A stretch of 64,000 nucleotides of DNA, from contig JAISPT010000069.1 in assembly GCA_031274715.1 (NCBI GenBank), forward strand, positions 25,581 through 89,580, written 5' to 3'. The notes beneath the pieces were generated by a model, which was not told where the DNA came from, did not search any database, and saw nothing but the letters and a program-made list of their open reading frames with translations. Positions within the stretch are counted from its first letter, which is position 1; each line of letters opens with the position of its first letter. The stretch is from Azonexus sp. Its GTDB lineage: Bacteria > Pseudomonadota > Gammaproteobacteria > Burkholderiales > Rhodocyclaceae. Below, piece by piece: positions 34,617 through 42,624 of the stretch. A program made the position numbers and the translations under genes.

Positions 34617-35960
34617 TCAAGCCGGCGTATCACGGCGCTCCATTCTGTGCGCCTTTTTATATACGTACATTCTTTCATCCGCTTGGGACAGTATCTCGCT
34701 GGACGGCAACGCATTGTCCGTCGCGACTTCAACGATGCCATAGCTGAAACTGCCTCTGTAGGATGTTCCGTCCTGCGTCGTCAATTCCTCAGCGACAAGA
34801 CCATCGCGCAAGGCTTCAAGGCAATCTTCCGCTGCTTTCTGATCGATGTCGGCAGCCAGAATCATGAATTCATCTCCGCCAAGTCGGCAAAGACAGGCAT
34901 TCTCGGAAAATGCTTCCAACAATTTCGCCACTTGCAGGATGTAACGGTCGCCTTCCGCGTGGCCAAGAACGTCGTTGACGTATTTAAGCTTATCGATGTC
35001 GATGAAACAGACCACAAAGTGGCGACGCTGCCCGATCCATTCATTGAACAGGTTCATGCCGTAATGCCGATTATATTTCCCGGTCAGCGCATCCCGGTAG
35101 GCAACTCCCTCCAGTTTATCGATCTCGGCCTTGCTGGCGGTGATATCCGACAACACGGCCGCCATGGCATCGTACCCATACCAATGCAGGGGATAGAAAG
35201 TGGCTGAAAACCACTGAATCACCTCGTCATCGCCCAGGGAAAACACCATGGATTTCTCGACATCGCTCTCTTCTTTTTGCTGGGTATGACCTAGCAAAAC
35301 ATCATAAAGCCTAGACTCGAGGGAAGTATTGGTCAGGAAATTTCCGACAGGATGATTAGTGAAAAGCCGCTCCCCTGTGTTCCGGTCGAACACGACGATC
35401 CATTCGGACAGCCGGTCGGTAATAATTTCAAAGAGGTTATTGCTGCGCTCCAGATCGCGCCGCTGCTTCTGGATGGTCTCGATTTCACCCAGCAAGGCAT
35501 CCTGACGTTCCTTCAGTTGGATGACCATCTGATTGAAGGCATCGGCAAAGTCACCCATGAACCTGATGCGCTGCTTGTAGTCGCCGTTTGCCACCTGGCG
35601 GGTCTGCCAGGTCAGATGTTTCAGCGTGGCATGGAGAGACTTCAGATTAGACGCTAATTCATTGTCCGGCTTTGGCAGCGGGCAAGAGAGATCGCCGCGG
35701 GCAAGCGCTGTGGCCAGCGCCCTGGTCTCATTGAGCATTTCCATAAAGAAAACCAGTCCCTCCCCGAATTCCCGGAAATCTTCGGGGAGGGAGGCAGGAT
35801 CCAATTGCGCGCGGTTTGGGTAGTACAAAACATCGCGCAAATAGCCAAAGAGCTGGTCAGCGATTGGGTGTGAAATCTTCTCTGGCTCCTCTGTTCCCTG
35901 GCCGGCAGCCGCTACCTCAAGTGACGATGGAACCGTGGAACCGGCAGACCCGGTCTCCAT
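34617..35960 (-). CDS. Diguanylate cyclase with HAMP-like and PAS regions
   Basis: The 447-residue protein has an N-terminal region, a HAMP-like helix (WQTRQVANGDYKQRIRFMGDFADAFNQMV, about residues 115-145), a coiled coil, a PAS-like sensor (about 175-280) and a C-terminal GGDEF domain with an intact CRLGGDEFMILA active site. It should make cyclic di-GMP from GTP. The RxxD inhibitory site normally eight residues before GGDEF is absent, so product inhibition may be lost. No membrane helix is evident. The start overlaps the V4R gene by 44 bases, and the two are probably one operon. Confidence 0.88.
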   Translation of the reverse strand: METGSAGSTVPSSLEVAAAGQGTEEPEKISHPIADQLFGYLRDVLYYPNRAQLDPASLPEDFREFGEGLVFFMEMLNETRALATALARGDLSCPLPKPDNELASNLKSLHATLKHLTWQTRQVANGDYKQRIRFMGDFADAFNQMVIQLKERQDALLGEIETIQKQRRDLERSNNLFEIITDRLSEWIVVFDRNTGERLFTNHPVGNFLTNTSLESRLYDVLLGHTQQKEESDVEKSMVFSLGDDEVIQWFSATFYPLHWYGYDAMAAVLSDITASKAEIDKLEGVAYRDALTGKYNRHYGMNLFNEWIGQRRHFVVCFIDIDKLKYVNDVLGHAEGDRYILQVAKLLEAFSENACLCRLGGDEFMILAADIDQKAAEDCLEALRDGLVAEELTTQDGTSYRGSFSYGIVEVATDNALPSSEILSQADERMYVYKKAHRMERRDTPA

Positions 35961-36450
35961 TGGCCCAGCAGTCGACCTCTTTCACGAAATATTTCTTGCC
36001 GGTATAGGTATACAAAATACCCGCGATGAAGCCCTCATCATAATTGCACACCGTCTCATTGGTGATAGGCAGGCCACTGCAGTCCAGATCCTGGCCCACC
36101 GTAAGAACGATGTTACCGGTTTCCGCATCGAAAGCCTCCATACGCAAGATACCGACCCTGAGATCCTGGAGCGTTTTTTGCAGGCTGGCAAAAAATGTAT
36201 CGAAATCCGCCGAGGTATCCAGGACATTTTTGGTGAACTCTTCTCCAGCCAAGTGCCCAGCACGTACAAAGTATTCGTTGGCCTTATCCGCGCCGAAATC
36301 CTTGGTAAGGATATCCAGCATCGTGTACTGCATCAGCCTGTACACGAGGACCGGCATATCTTCACCCAGATCACCACGGCCTTCCTTGATGTCCCCCAAG
36401 TTTTCCCACTGGAAATTGTGCAAGGAAGAATCTCTCTTGAAAATATTCAT
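35917..36450 (-). CDS. V4R-domain small-molecule sensor protein
   Basis: The 177-residue protein is soluble and ends in a V4R (4-vinyl reductase) domain: VCNYDEGFIAGILYTYTGKKYF then VKEVDCWANGDRVCRF. The Cys and Gly positions are those of the family, which binds hydrocarbons or other small ligands in proteins such as XylR-type activators. It has no output domain of its own. Its gene overlaps that of the diguanylate cyclase, so it may pass a ligand or redox signal to it, which is inference. AGGAG lies upstream of the ATG. Confidence 0.8.
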   Translation of the reverse strand: MNIFKRDSSLHNFQWENLGDIKEGRGDLGEDMPVLVYRLMQYTMLDILTKDFGADKANEYFVRAGHLAGEEFTKNVLDTSADFDTFFASLQKTLQDLRVGILRMEAFDAETGNIVLTVGQDLDCSGLPITNETVCNYDEGFIAGILYTYTGKKYFVKEVDCWANGDRVCRFHGSIVT

Positions 36451-36475
36451 GCCATCTCCTTTTCTACAGTGCGGG

Positions 36476-36742
36476 TTACAGTTCCCGCCACCAGACAGGG
36501 GCGGGGGCGCCTTTCGTGAGTTGCTGCGCTAGGTATACCAAACTAGACGGTTTCTTGCTGCAAAAAAATGATGCCGACACTCGCCTGCCCTCCATCAAGG
36601 AAGCCATCTTGGTTTGCCTGGCATGGTCATAGCATCCGACTTGGCCCACCAGGCGGGGTGCTTGCCGGTTGTAGTTCTGCCACAATTTGATGCCGAACTG
36701 GTCGGCCGGTTCCACAAGATGCTGGTGGCTGCGCCCCAGCAA
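36476..36742 (-). pseudogene. Possible transposase relic in a 480-base gap
   Basis: The stretch 36451-36932 has no convincing gene. On the minus strand one frame reads IKLWQNYNRQAPRLVGQVGCYDHARQ, recalling the YxRxAPRLxxxxxxYxHAxQ region of IS5-group transposases, but the catalytic residues and both ends are missing. It may be the remnant of an insertion that accompanied the island. The call rests only on recalled similarity and could be chance. The right end of the gap holds the promoter-like element described separately. Confidence 0.27.
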
Positions 36743-36842
36743 GTGGCTGTCGGCCAGATACCGTCATGCCCGTCGCAATGAGTGCATCTCTCGCCGCACT
36801 TGGCGGGTATGGAACGAAAAATCCGACCAGCCCAGGATATGC

Positions 36843-36930
36843 CATTTCCCTTTTCTCCTATGACTTTGGTGATATTGACTTGCTATATCCGGGAGCGAAG
36901 AATGCCGGCTTTTCATAAAGCAAGGCTTGG
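36843..36930 (+). promoter_or_regulatory. Promoter-like element A, upstream of the ABC transporter
   Basis: TTGACT at 36875-36880 and AAGAAT at 36898-36903 are spaced by 17 bases. A short hairpin GCTTT/AAAGC (36908-36921) falls at the predicted transcript start and AAGG follows before the ABC transporter ATG at 36933. The element has a second copy at 40508-40595. In the aligned 71-base core 53 positions agree, and most differences fall in the spacer between the two hexamers. Confidence 0.6.
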
Positions 36931-36932
36931 CA

Positions 36933-39086
36933 ATGCAAACATCGGAAGCGATGCAAACGTCAGAAGCGGGGCTGGCGTATCGTGACCTGCTGTGGCTCCT
37001 CGGCAGTTTATGCAGTCTCTATCGCATCCCCTTCGATCCCAAGCTGATCGAGCAGGAATTCCCGCCACCGCATGATCTGGCCACGCTGCACGAAGCGGCG
37101 CGCCGCCTGGGTTACAAGACAGGTGGTTCGACCCAACCCGCCGACTGGCAAAAGCTCCCCCTGCCGGCCATTGCCTTTCTCCGGGCGGTCCCCGAAGTCG
37201 AAGCCCGGGACAGCGTCCCCTGCCTGCCCATCCTCATCCTCAAGACCGATGGCCAGAAACTCCTCTACTTCCGGGCCGGCGCGCCAGCCCCGGAAACCCT
37301 GGCCGTCGAAGACGCCGAACGGCAACTCGAACCCAAGCTGATCCTCGTCGCCCGCGAAGCGGCCGGCAAGGACGAAGCCGTTCCCGGCTTCGAAACCGAG
37401 AAAAAAGCCTTCGGCTTTCGCTGGTTCATCCCCGAACTGCTCAAACACAAGCCCATCTGGCGCGATGTCCTGCTCGCCAGCCTGGCCATCCAGCTCGTCG
37501 GTCTGGCCACCCCGCTGTTCACCCAGGTCATCATCGACAAAGTCATCGTGCACCAGACGCACAGCACCCTCATCGTGCTGGGCGTGGCGCTGATCATGTT
37601 CATGCTGTTCACCAGCGGCATGACCTGGCTGCGCCAATACCTCGTACTGCACACCGGCAACCGCATCGACGCCGTGCTCGGCAGCCAGGTCTTCCGCCAT
37701 CTGCTACGGCTGCCGGTGCCCTACTTCGAAAACCGCCCGACCGGCACCCTGGTGGCCCGCCTGCATGGCGTCGAGACCATCCGTGAATTCGTCTCCGGTG
37801 CTGCCGTCACGCTGATCCTCGATCTGCCCTTCCTGTTCATCTTCCTGGCAGTCATGTTCGCCTACAGTTGGCAACTCTCGCTGATTGCCGTCGGCCTCCT
37901 GGGTACCATCGCCCTCATCAGCTTTTTCGTCGCCCCCGTCTTCCGCGAGAAGCTGAACCGACAATTCATGCTCGGCGCGAGAAACCAGGCCTTCCTCACC
38001 GAATACGTTGCCGGCATGGCCACCGTCAAATCCCTTCAAATGGAAGCCGACATCGACCGCAAGTACGGCGACTACCTCGCCCAGTACCTCGCCGCCGGCT
38101 TCTCCACCCGGCAAGTCGGCAACACCTACAACGTCGCCAGCAACGGCCTCGAACAGGTCATGACCCTGTCCATCCTGATCTTCGGGGCGCTGCTGGTCAT
38201 GCAAAACGAAGGCTTCACCGTCGGCATGCTCGTCGCCTTTCAGATGTTCGCCGGGCGGATGAGCCAGCCGCTGTTGCGCCTGGTCGGCCTGTGGCAGGAA
38301 TTCCAGCAAGCCAACATCGCCGTCAAACGCCTCGGCGACATCCTCGACATGCCGCAAGAACCCCACACCCTGACCCCCAGTAGAGAAAACCAGGGGGCCG
38401 GACGCATCGACCTGCGCCACCTAGCCTTCCGCTACAGCGAGCACCACCCCTGGCTCTACCGTAACCTCAACCTGAGCCTCAAGCCGGGCCACCTGACCGT
38501 GCTGATGGGACCCTCCGGCTGCGGCAAAAGCACCCTGGCCAAACTGCTGCTCGGCTTTCATCACCCCAACGAAGGCCAGATCAATCTCGATGGCAAGGAC
38601 ATCCGCCACCTGGCCGCCAACGAACTGCGCGCCGTCTTCGGCGTCGTGCCGCAAGAAACCGTGCTCTTCGCCGGCACCCTCTACGACAACCTGGTCATGG
38701 CCCATCCCCACGCTAGCTTCGAGGACGTCATCAAGGCCTGCAAGGCCGCCGAAATCCATGACGTGATCGAGCACCTGCCCGACGGCTACCAGACTGAAAT
38801 CGGCGAGCGCGGCACTGGGCTGTCGGGTGGCCAGCGGCAACGCATCGCCATCGCCCGCGCCCTGTTGAAGCGCCCCAAGATTCTGATCTTCGACGAGGCC
38901 GTCTCCAATCTCGACCAGCACACCGCCGAACACTTCGCCAAGACCATCAACCAACTCAAGGGCCAGGTGACCATGCTCTTCATCACCCACCAGATTCCCC
39001 GGGGGTTGCACGTCGATGAAGTCATCGAACTCGGCGGCGACAACACGACTCGGCAGATGGAAGTGGTGGCGGAGGAAAGCTCGTGA
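36933..39086 (+). CDS. Type I secretion ABC transporter (HlyB/LapB type)
   Basis: The 717-residue inner-membrane transporter energises export of RTX proteins. It has an N-terminal C39-like domain (about 10-130) without a recognisable catalytic cysteine, a six-helix membrane domain (about 150-440) and an ATPase domain. Walker A is MGPSGCGKSTL near residue 525, the signature LSGGQRQRIAIARAL near 630 and Walker B ILIFDEAVSNLD near 650, then ITHQ. The first 12 residues are a tandem MQTSEA duplication (18-base repeat), so the ATG at 36951 is also possible. The stop overlaps the glycosyltransferase start. Confidence 0.93.
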   Translation: MQTSEAMQTSEAGLAYRDLLWLLGSLCSLYRIPFDPKLIEQEFPPPHDLATLHEAARRLGYKTGGSTQPADWQKLPLPAIAFLRAVPEVEARDSVPCLPILILKTDGQKLLYFRAGAPAPETLAVEDAERQLEPKLILVAREAAGKDEAVPGFETEKKAFGFRWFIPELLKHKPIWRDVLLASLAIQLVGLATPLFTQVIIDKVIVHQTHSTLIVLGVALIMFMLFTSGMTWLRQYLVLHTGNRIDAVLGSQVFRHLLRLPVPYFENRPTGTLVARLHGVETIREFVSGAAVTLILDLPFLFIFLAVMFAYSWQLSLIAVGLLGTIALISFFVAPVFREKLNRQFMLGARNQAFLTEYVAGMATVKSLQMEADIDRKYGDYLAQYLAAGFSTRQVGNTYNVASNGLEQVMTLSILIFGALLVMQNEGFTVGMLVAFQMFAGRMSQPLLRLVGLWQEFQQANIAVKRLGDILDMPQEPHTLTPSRENQGAGRIDLRHLAFRYSEHHPWLYRNLNLSLKPGHLTVLMGPSGCGKSTLAKLLLGFHHPNEGQINLDGKDIRHLAANELRAVFGVVPQETVLFAGTLYDNLVMAHPHASFEDVIKACKAAEIHDVIEHLPDGYQTEIGERGTGLSGGQRQRIAIARALLKRPKILIFDEAVSNLDQHTAEHFAKTINQLKGQVTMLFITHQIPRGLHVDEVIELGGDNTTRQMEVVAEESS

Positions 39087-40387
39087 GCCGGTTCGAGCAG
39101 CCACGCAACATCCTGCTCGTCCACCCCAACTTCCCTGGCCAATTCCGCCATCTGGCCGCCCATTGGGCCCAGCGCCAAGACCTGCGCGTCATCGGCCTGG
39201 GCGGCACTCGGTCGCCGGGCATTCCGGGCCTCCAGCATCTACGCTACCGCTCGCCCCATCGCCAACCCGGCGGCCATCCCTATCTACGCCCGATGGAACA
39301 CGCCGTGAGCGCCGGCCAGGCCACCGCCCGCGCCTATCTGCAACTCAAGCGCCAAGGCTTCACCCCCGACGTCGTTCTCGCCCACCCCGGCTGGGGCGAC
39401 ACACTCTATCTGCGCGACGTCTTCCCGGACACCCGCCTCATCCACTTCTGCGAGTGGTACTACAACGCCCACGGCGCCGATGTCGGCTTTGATCCCGAAT
39501 TCCCCGCGACGCTCGACAACCACGCCCGCATCCGCACCTGGAATGCCCTGCACGCCCTCAACCTGACCCTGTGCGACGACAGCGTCTGTCCGACCGCCTG
39601 GCAACGCAGCGTGCATCCCCCGATCTTCCAACCCCGAATCCACGTGCTGCACGAAGGCATCGATACCGAGCGCCTGGGCCCCGATCCGCAAGCGACCTTC
39701 ACCCTGCCCAACGGCACCCAGGTCAAAGCCGGCGACCCGGTCATCACCTATGTCGCCCGCAACCTCGAACCCTACCGGGGCATCCACAGCTTCCTGCGCG
39801 CCCTGGCCATCGTCCAGCGCCGGCATGCCAACTGCCAGGCCCTGATCGTCGGCGGCAACGATGTCAGCTACGGCCAGCGCCCCCAGGACGCCGCCCATTG
39901 GCGGGAAAAACTTAGTCGAGACATCGCGCTCGACCCTGCCCGCACCCACTTCCTCGGCAAACTGCCGTACGACCGCTACCGACGCGTCCTGCAAGTTTCC
40001 GCCGCGCACGTCTACCTCTCCTACCCCTTCGTACTCTCCTGGTCGATGCTCGAAGCCATGGCCAGCGGCTGCCTGGTCATCGGCGCCGATACAGCACCGG
40101 TGCGCGAAGTCATCCGCCACGGCGAGAACGGCTGGCTGGTGGATTTCTTCAACTACCCGGGGATTGCCAAACGCATCGTCGAGACCTTGAACAACCCAGC
40201 AGCACAAAATCCTCTGCGCCAGCAGGCCAGGAGCGACATCGCCGCCCGTTATTCACTGGCCCAGGGGCTGGCGGGTTACAACCGGCTGCTGGGCCTGGAA
40301 TCAAGCACGGCGGAAAGCCTGTCCCGAAATCATGACCCAGCAGATTTCCGGAGCATGTCGAAAACCTCCATGGCGGAAATGCCATGA
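39083..40387 (+). CDS. Family 4 glycosyltransferase embedded in the secretion operon
   Basis: The 434-residue GT-B enzyme begins RNILLVHPNFPGQFRHLA and contains VVLAHPGWGDTLYLRDVFPD and HFCEWYY in the acceptor half. The donor half contains ITYVARNLEPYRGIHSFLRAL, FLGKLPYDRYRRVLQVSA and LEAMASGCLVIGADTAPVREV, with the E-x7-E-like loop of family 4. It is soluble with no membrane helix. The GTG start overlaps the transporter stop (GTGA), so the two are coupled. Its place suggests it glycosylates the secreted RTX protein or a related surface polymer; the acceptor is unknown. Confidence 0.88.
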   Translation: MSRFEQPRNILLVHPNFPGQFRHLAAHWAQRQDLRVIGLGGTRSPGIPGLQHLRYRSPHRQPGGHPYLRPMEHAVSAGQATARAYLQLKRQGFTPDVVLAHPGWGDTLYLRDVFPDTRLIHFCEWYYNAHGADVGFDPEFPATLDNHARIRTWNALHALNLTLCDDSVCPTAWQRSVHPPIFQPRIHVLHEGIDTERLGPDPQATFTLPNGTQVKAGDPVITYVARNLEPYRGIHSFLRALAIVQRRHANCQALIVGGNDVSYGQRPQDAAHWREKLSRDIALDPARTHFLGKLPYDRYRRVLQVSAAHVYLSYPFVLSWSMLEAMASGCLVIGADTAPVREVIRHGENGWLVDFFNYPGIAKRIVETLNNPAAQNPLRQQARSDIAARYSLAQGLAGYNRLLGLESSTAESLSRNHDPADFRSMSKTSMAEMP

Positions 40388-40510
40388 CAAGTTACCGAAT
40401 AATCAACCCGAGGCGAGGAATACGTTCGTGGGCGGCGGCCATGACACCCTCTACTACGAAGGCAGAGATAACCTCATTTCTGACTATGGCAGTAATGATG
40501 CAAATGACAT
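40384..40510 (+). pseudogene. Frameshifted N-terminal relic of an RTX protein
   Basis: An ATG at 40384 overlaps the glycosyltransferase stop (ATGA) and begins TSYRIINP. After about nine codons the sense shifts by one frame to NTFVGGGHDTLYYEGRDNL and then ISDYGSNDAND, which is RTX-like (GGGxDTLYY). The frame then continues into unrelated sequence. This looks like the start of a second RTX gene, once coupled to the glycosyltransferase, now broken by a frameshift and deletion. The gap 40388-40726 otherwise holds only the promoter-like element and the first leader. Confidence 0.55.
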
Positions 40511-40595
40511 TTCACCACTCACCCATGACCTTTGTCATATTGACTTGGCATGCTTTCGGGCCAAGAATGCCTGCTTTTCGTAAGGCAAGGATTCG
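40508..40595 (+). promoter_or_regulatory. Promoter-like element B, upstream of the effector operon
   Basis: TTGACT at 40540-40545 and AAGAAT at 40563-40568 are 17 bases apart, followed by a GCTTT/AAGGC hairpin at 40573-40586, the same layout as at 36843-36930. It lies about 130 bases before the first exported-protein gene. The two copies suggest that transporter and cargo are switched on together. Confidence 0.6.
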
Positions 40596-40682
40596 GGCTG
40601 TTGCAGTTGGTTGAAAGAAGAGGCCATTGGCGCTTTCATCACAACGGCAGGATTTCGATGCTGAGAGGCGGAGAAGAATGAA

Positions 40683-40760
40683 ATGAGCTTCGCTGCTGTT
40701 CAAAACAACATTCATGGAGGTTGCCAATGCTTCGCTTTTTTCTTTTCGTGGCCGGTGTGA
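40683..40760 (+). other. Leader reading frame 1 (25 codons) in a repeated leader
   Basis: The frame encodes a peptide starting MSFAAVQNNIHGG and ends in TGA inside the next gene, which it overlaps in another frame. The span 40689-40747 is repeated at 41600-41658 with only two to three mismatches. The start resembles MSFADVKNR of the RTX protein at 42621. It could be a regulatory leader peptide, or the remnant of a duplicated RTX start that now supplies a ribosome binding site (GGAGG). Confidence 0.4.
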
Positions 40761-41566
40761 TGGCGACCAGCACAAGCGTAGCCGAGGGCGTTTCGCAGTG
40801 CTCTGTCGATACGGTGCCGATCCAGATTATTGACGGAGCAAGGCACGACCCTGTGGCCACGCTCTCCACCGTCAGAACCCCCTCCAATCCCACCCCACAA
40901 TTCAAGGCCTTCGTGACGACGGTTACGGAACACGTTACGGCTCGGCTGGCTAAGGAAAGTCTCTGCTTGGACAGCGCCGACAGCAAGGCGCACTCCCTGC
41001 TTCAATTCGTAAACTGGCCTCACATCGTTTGGTTGGGCGAACAGATCCCTTCGATATCACCACTCGATGTACCTCCCTCCGGTGGCTGTCGGATTTCCAG
41101 CCCCTGGATAGACCTTGCCTTTGAGCGGACGCCAGTTCCGTGGATTCGCGGCATTGTTCGCTGGAACATGCGCCAACTGGCTGCCGATCAGGCAGTGCTG
41201 GCGGGAGCGCACAATGTGCCGCCAGGCGTGGCGATGCCGATGGAGCCAAGCGAGTATCGTCGCTTCGTACGGGACTATGCGAATTCGGAAATTTTTGGCG
41301 AGCCAGCAGCGAGACCGATCGAAGAGCACATACCACCGGATCTTCTGTGGCTGCTCCGCCGTTTCCGGCATAGCAGTTTTCTTGGCTCCGGAGTTGACAT
41401 GCGTAAAGCGACAGAAAAGGGCGCGGAGGGCTATACGAAACTCGTCCTTGCGCTGATCGATCGCTGCCTTGCCTCCGGCGGGGCGGATATTCGTTACAAC
41501 AGCATTCTTGACGTCGCTGATCCGATTTTGCTTGAGCAATACAAGATCGACACGCCGACTCGTTAA
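40727..41566 (+). CDS. Exported protein of unknown family, paralogue 1
   Basis: The 279-residue protein has a signal peptide (LRFFLFVAGVMATSTSVA) followed by a mature region starting near EGVSQCSVDTVPIQ. Shared blocks with the next gene are FVTTVTEHVTARLAKESLCLD, PPSGGCRISSPWIDLAFER, PWIRGIVRWNMRQL, ADQAVLAGAHNVPPGV and KGAEGYTKLVLALIDRCLAS. Conserved cysteines suggest disulfides. GGAGG lies 6 bases before the ATG. I recognise no known domain. Base composition is lower in GC than the rest of the window. It is likely a Sec-exported, periplasmic or outer-membrane partner in the RTX system (inference). Confidence 0.72.
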   Translation: MLRFFLFVAGVMATSTSVAEGVSQCSVDTVPIQIIDGARHDPVATLSTVRTPSNPTPQFKAFVTTVTEHVTARLAKESLCLDSADSKAHSLLQFVNWPHIVWLGEQIPSISPLDVPPSGGCRISSPWIDLAFERTPVPWIRGIVRWNMRQLAADQAVLAGAHNVPPGVAMPMEPSEYRRFVRDYANSEIFGEPAARPIEEHIPPDLLWLLRRFRHSSFLGSGVDMRKATEKGAEGYTKLVLALIDRCLASGGADIRYNSILDVADPILLEQYKIDTPTR

Positions 41567-41593
41567 TTTGCAAATGCCATAATTAAAAATCTT

Positions 41594-41671
41594 ATGGGTT
41601 TCGCTGATGTTCAAAACAACATTCATGGAGGTTGCCAATGCTTCGCTTTTCTCTTTTCGTGGTCGGCATGA
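41594..41671 (+). other. Leader reading frame 2 (25 codons) in a repeated leader
   Basis: The frame starts MGFADVQNNIHGG and ends in TGA 34 bases inside the next gene, exactly as in the first leader. The nucleotide match to the first leader is much closer than that between the bodies of the two genes, where third-position changes are frequent. The GADV/FADV start again resembles the RTX N-terminus. Confidence 0.4.
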
Positions 41672-42624
41672 TGGCGGCTAGTACAAGCATTGCCGGGGGC
41701 GTTGCACAGTGTTCCGTCGACACGGTACCAATTCAGGTTGTGGGTGAAGGGAGTGGCCCAGTAACCACGCTCTCTGCCGCTACCACTGGGCCCAAGTTTG
41801 GCGGGGTACCCGGTTCTGCGGCTGAATTTGCCCATCGCCGTCGTCTCGAAGCCGCCGGACCCTACGCCAATTTAGGAGGCGTACATTTTGGCTCCTTCGT
41901 GACAGCGGTGACGGAACACGTTGCAGCTCGGCTGGCCAAGGAGAATCTCTGCTTGGACAACACCGATGGCAAGGAGCGATCCCTGCTTCAATTCGTACAC
42001 TGGCCTCTTGTCTTTTGGTTGGACAACACTCCACGCCCTCTCTCTGTACCGCCACTCGATGCGCCTCCCTCCGGCGGCTGCCGGCTATCCAGCCCCTGGC
42101 TAGACCTTGCCTTTGAGCGAAAACCAGTTCCGTGGATACGCGGCATTGTTCGTTGGAACATGCGCCAACTGATTGCCGATCAGGCGGTGCTTGCCGGAGC
42201 GCAAGATGTGCCACCAGGCGTGACGATACCGATGGAATCACGCGAGTACCGCCGCTTTTCAGATAAATATATAGATCTCTTACATCTTCGCTGGGCGGCT
42301 GCCTATGGATTCGGAGACCCGGAAATTCTCAGCGAGTCGGCGGCAAAACCATTCGAAGAAGGCATACCGTCGGATCTTCTGTGGCTGTTCCGCCGTGATA
42401 ATCCCAGTTCGTTTTCTGGTTTCGCTGGTGGCCGCGCAGTAATAGAAAAGGGCGCGGAAGGCTATACAAAGCTTGTCATTGCGCTGATCGACCGCTGCCT
42501 TGCTTCGGACGGGGCAGATATTCGTTACAGCAGCATTCTCGACATCGCCGATCCGAGCCTGCTCGAGCAATACAAGATCAATATGCCGCTAACTGAAATC
42601 GTTATCAGGAGAAGAAAAAAATGA
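41638..42624 (+). CDS. Exported protein of unknown family, paralogue 2
   Basis: The 328-residue protein has a signal peptide (LRFSLFVVGMMAASTSIA) and a mature start GGVAQCSVDTVPIQVV. It matches its upstream neighbour along the whole length (TEHVAARLAKENLCLD, PPSGGCRLSSPWLDLAFER, PWIRGIVRWNMRQLIADQ) but carries extra segments: about 35 residues after position 45 (GGVPGSAAEFAHRRRLEAAG) and about 20 near position 205. GGAGG precedes the ATG. The stop overlaps the RTX start by four bases (ATGA), so it is translationally coupled to the RTX gene. No known domain is recognised. Confidence 0.75.
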   Translation: MLRFSLFVVGMMAASTSIAGGVAQCSVDTVPIQVVGEGSGPVTTLSAATTGPKFGGVPGSAAEFAHRRRLEAAGPYANLGGVHFGSFVTAVTEHVAARLAKENLCLDNTDGKERSLLQFVHWPLVFWLDNTPRPLSVPPLDAPPSGGCRLSSPWLDLAFERKPVPWIRGIVRWNMRQLIADQAVLAGAQDVPPGVTIPMESREYRRFSDKYIDLLHLRWAAAYGFGDPEILSESAAKPFEEGIPSDLLWLFRRDNPSSFSGFAGGRAVIEKGAEGYTKLVIALIDRCLASDGADIRYSSILDIADPSLLEQYKINMPLTEIVIRRRKK

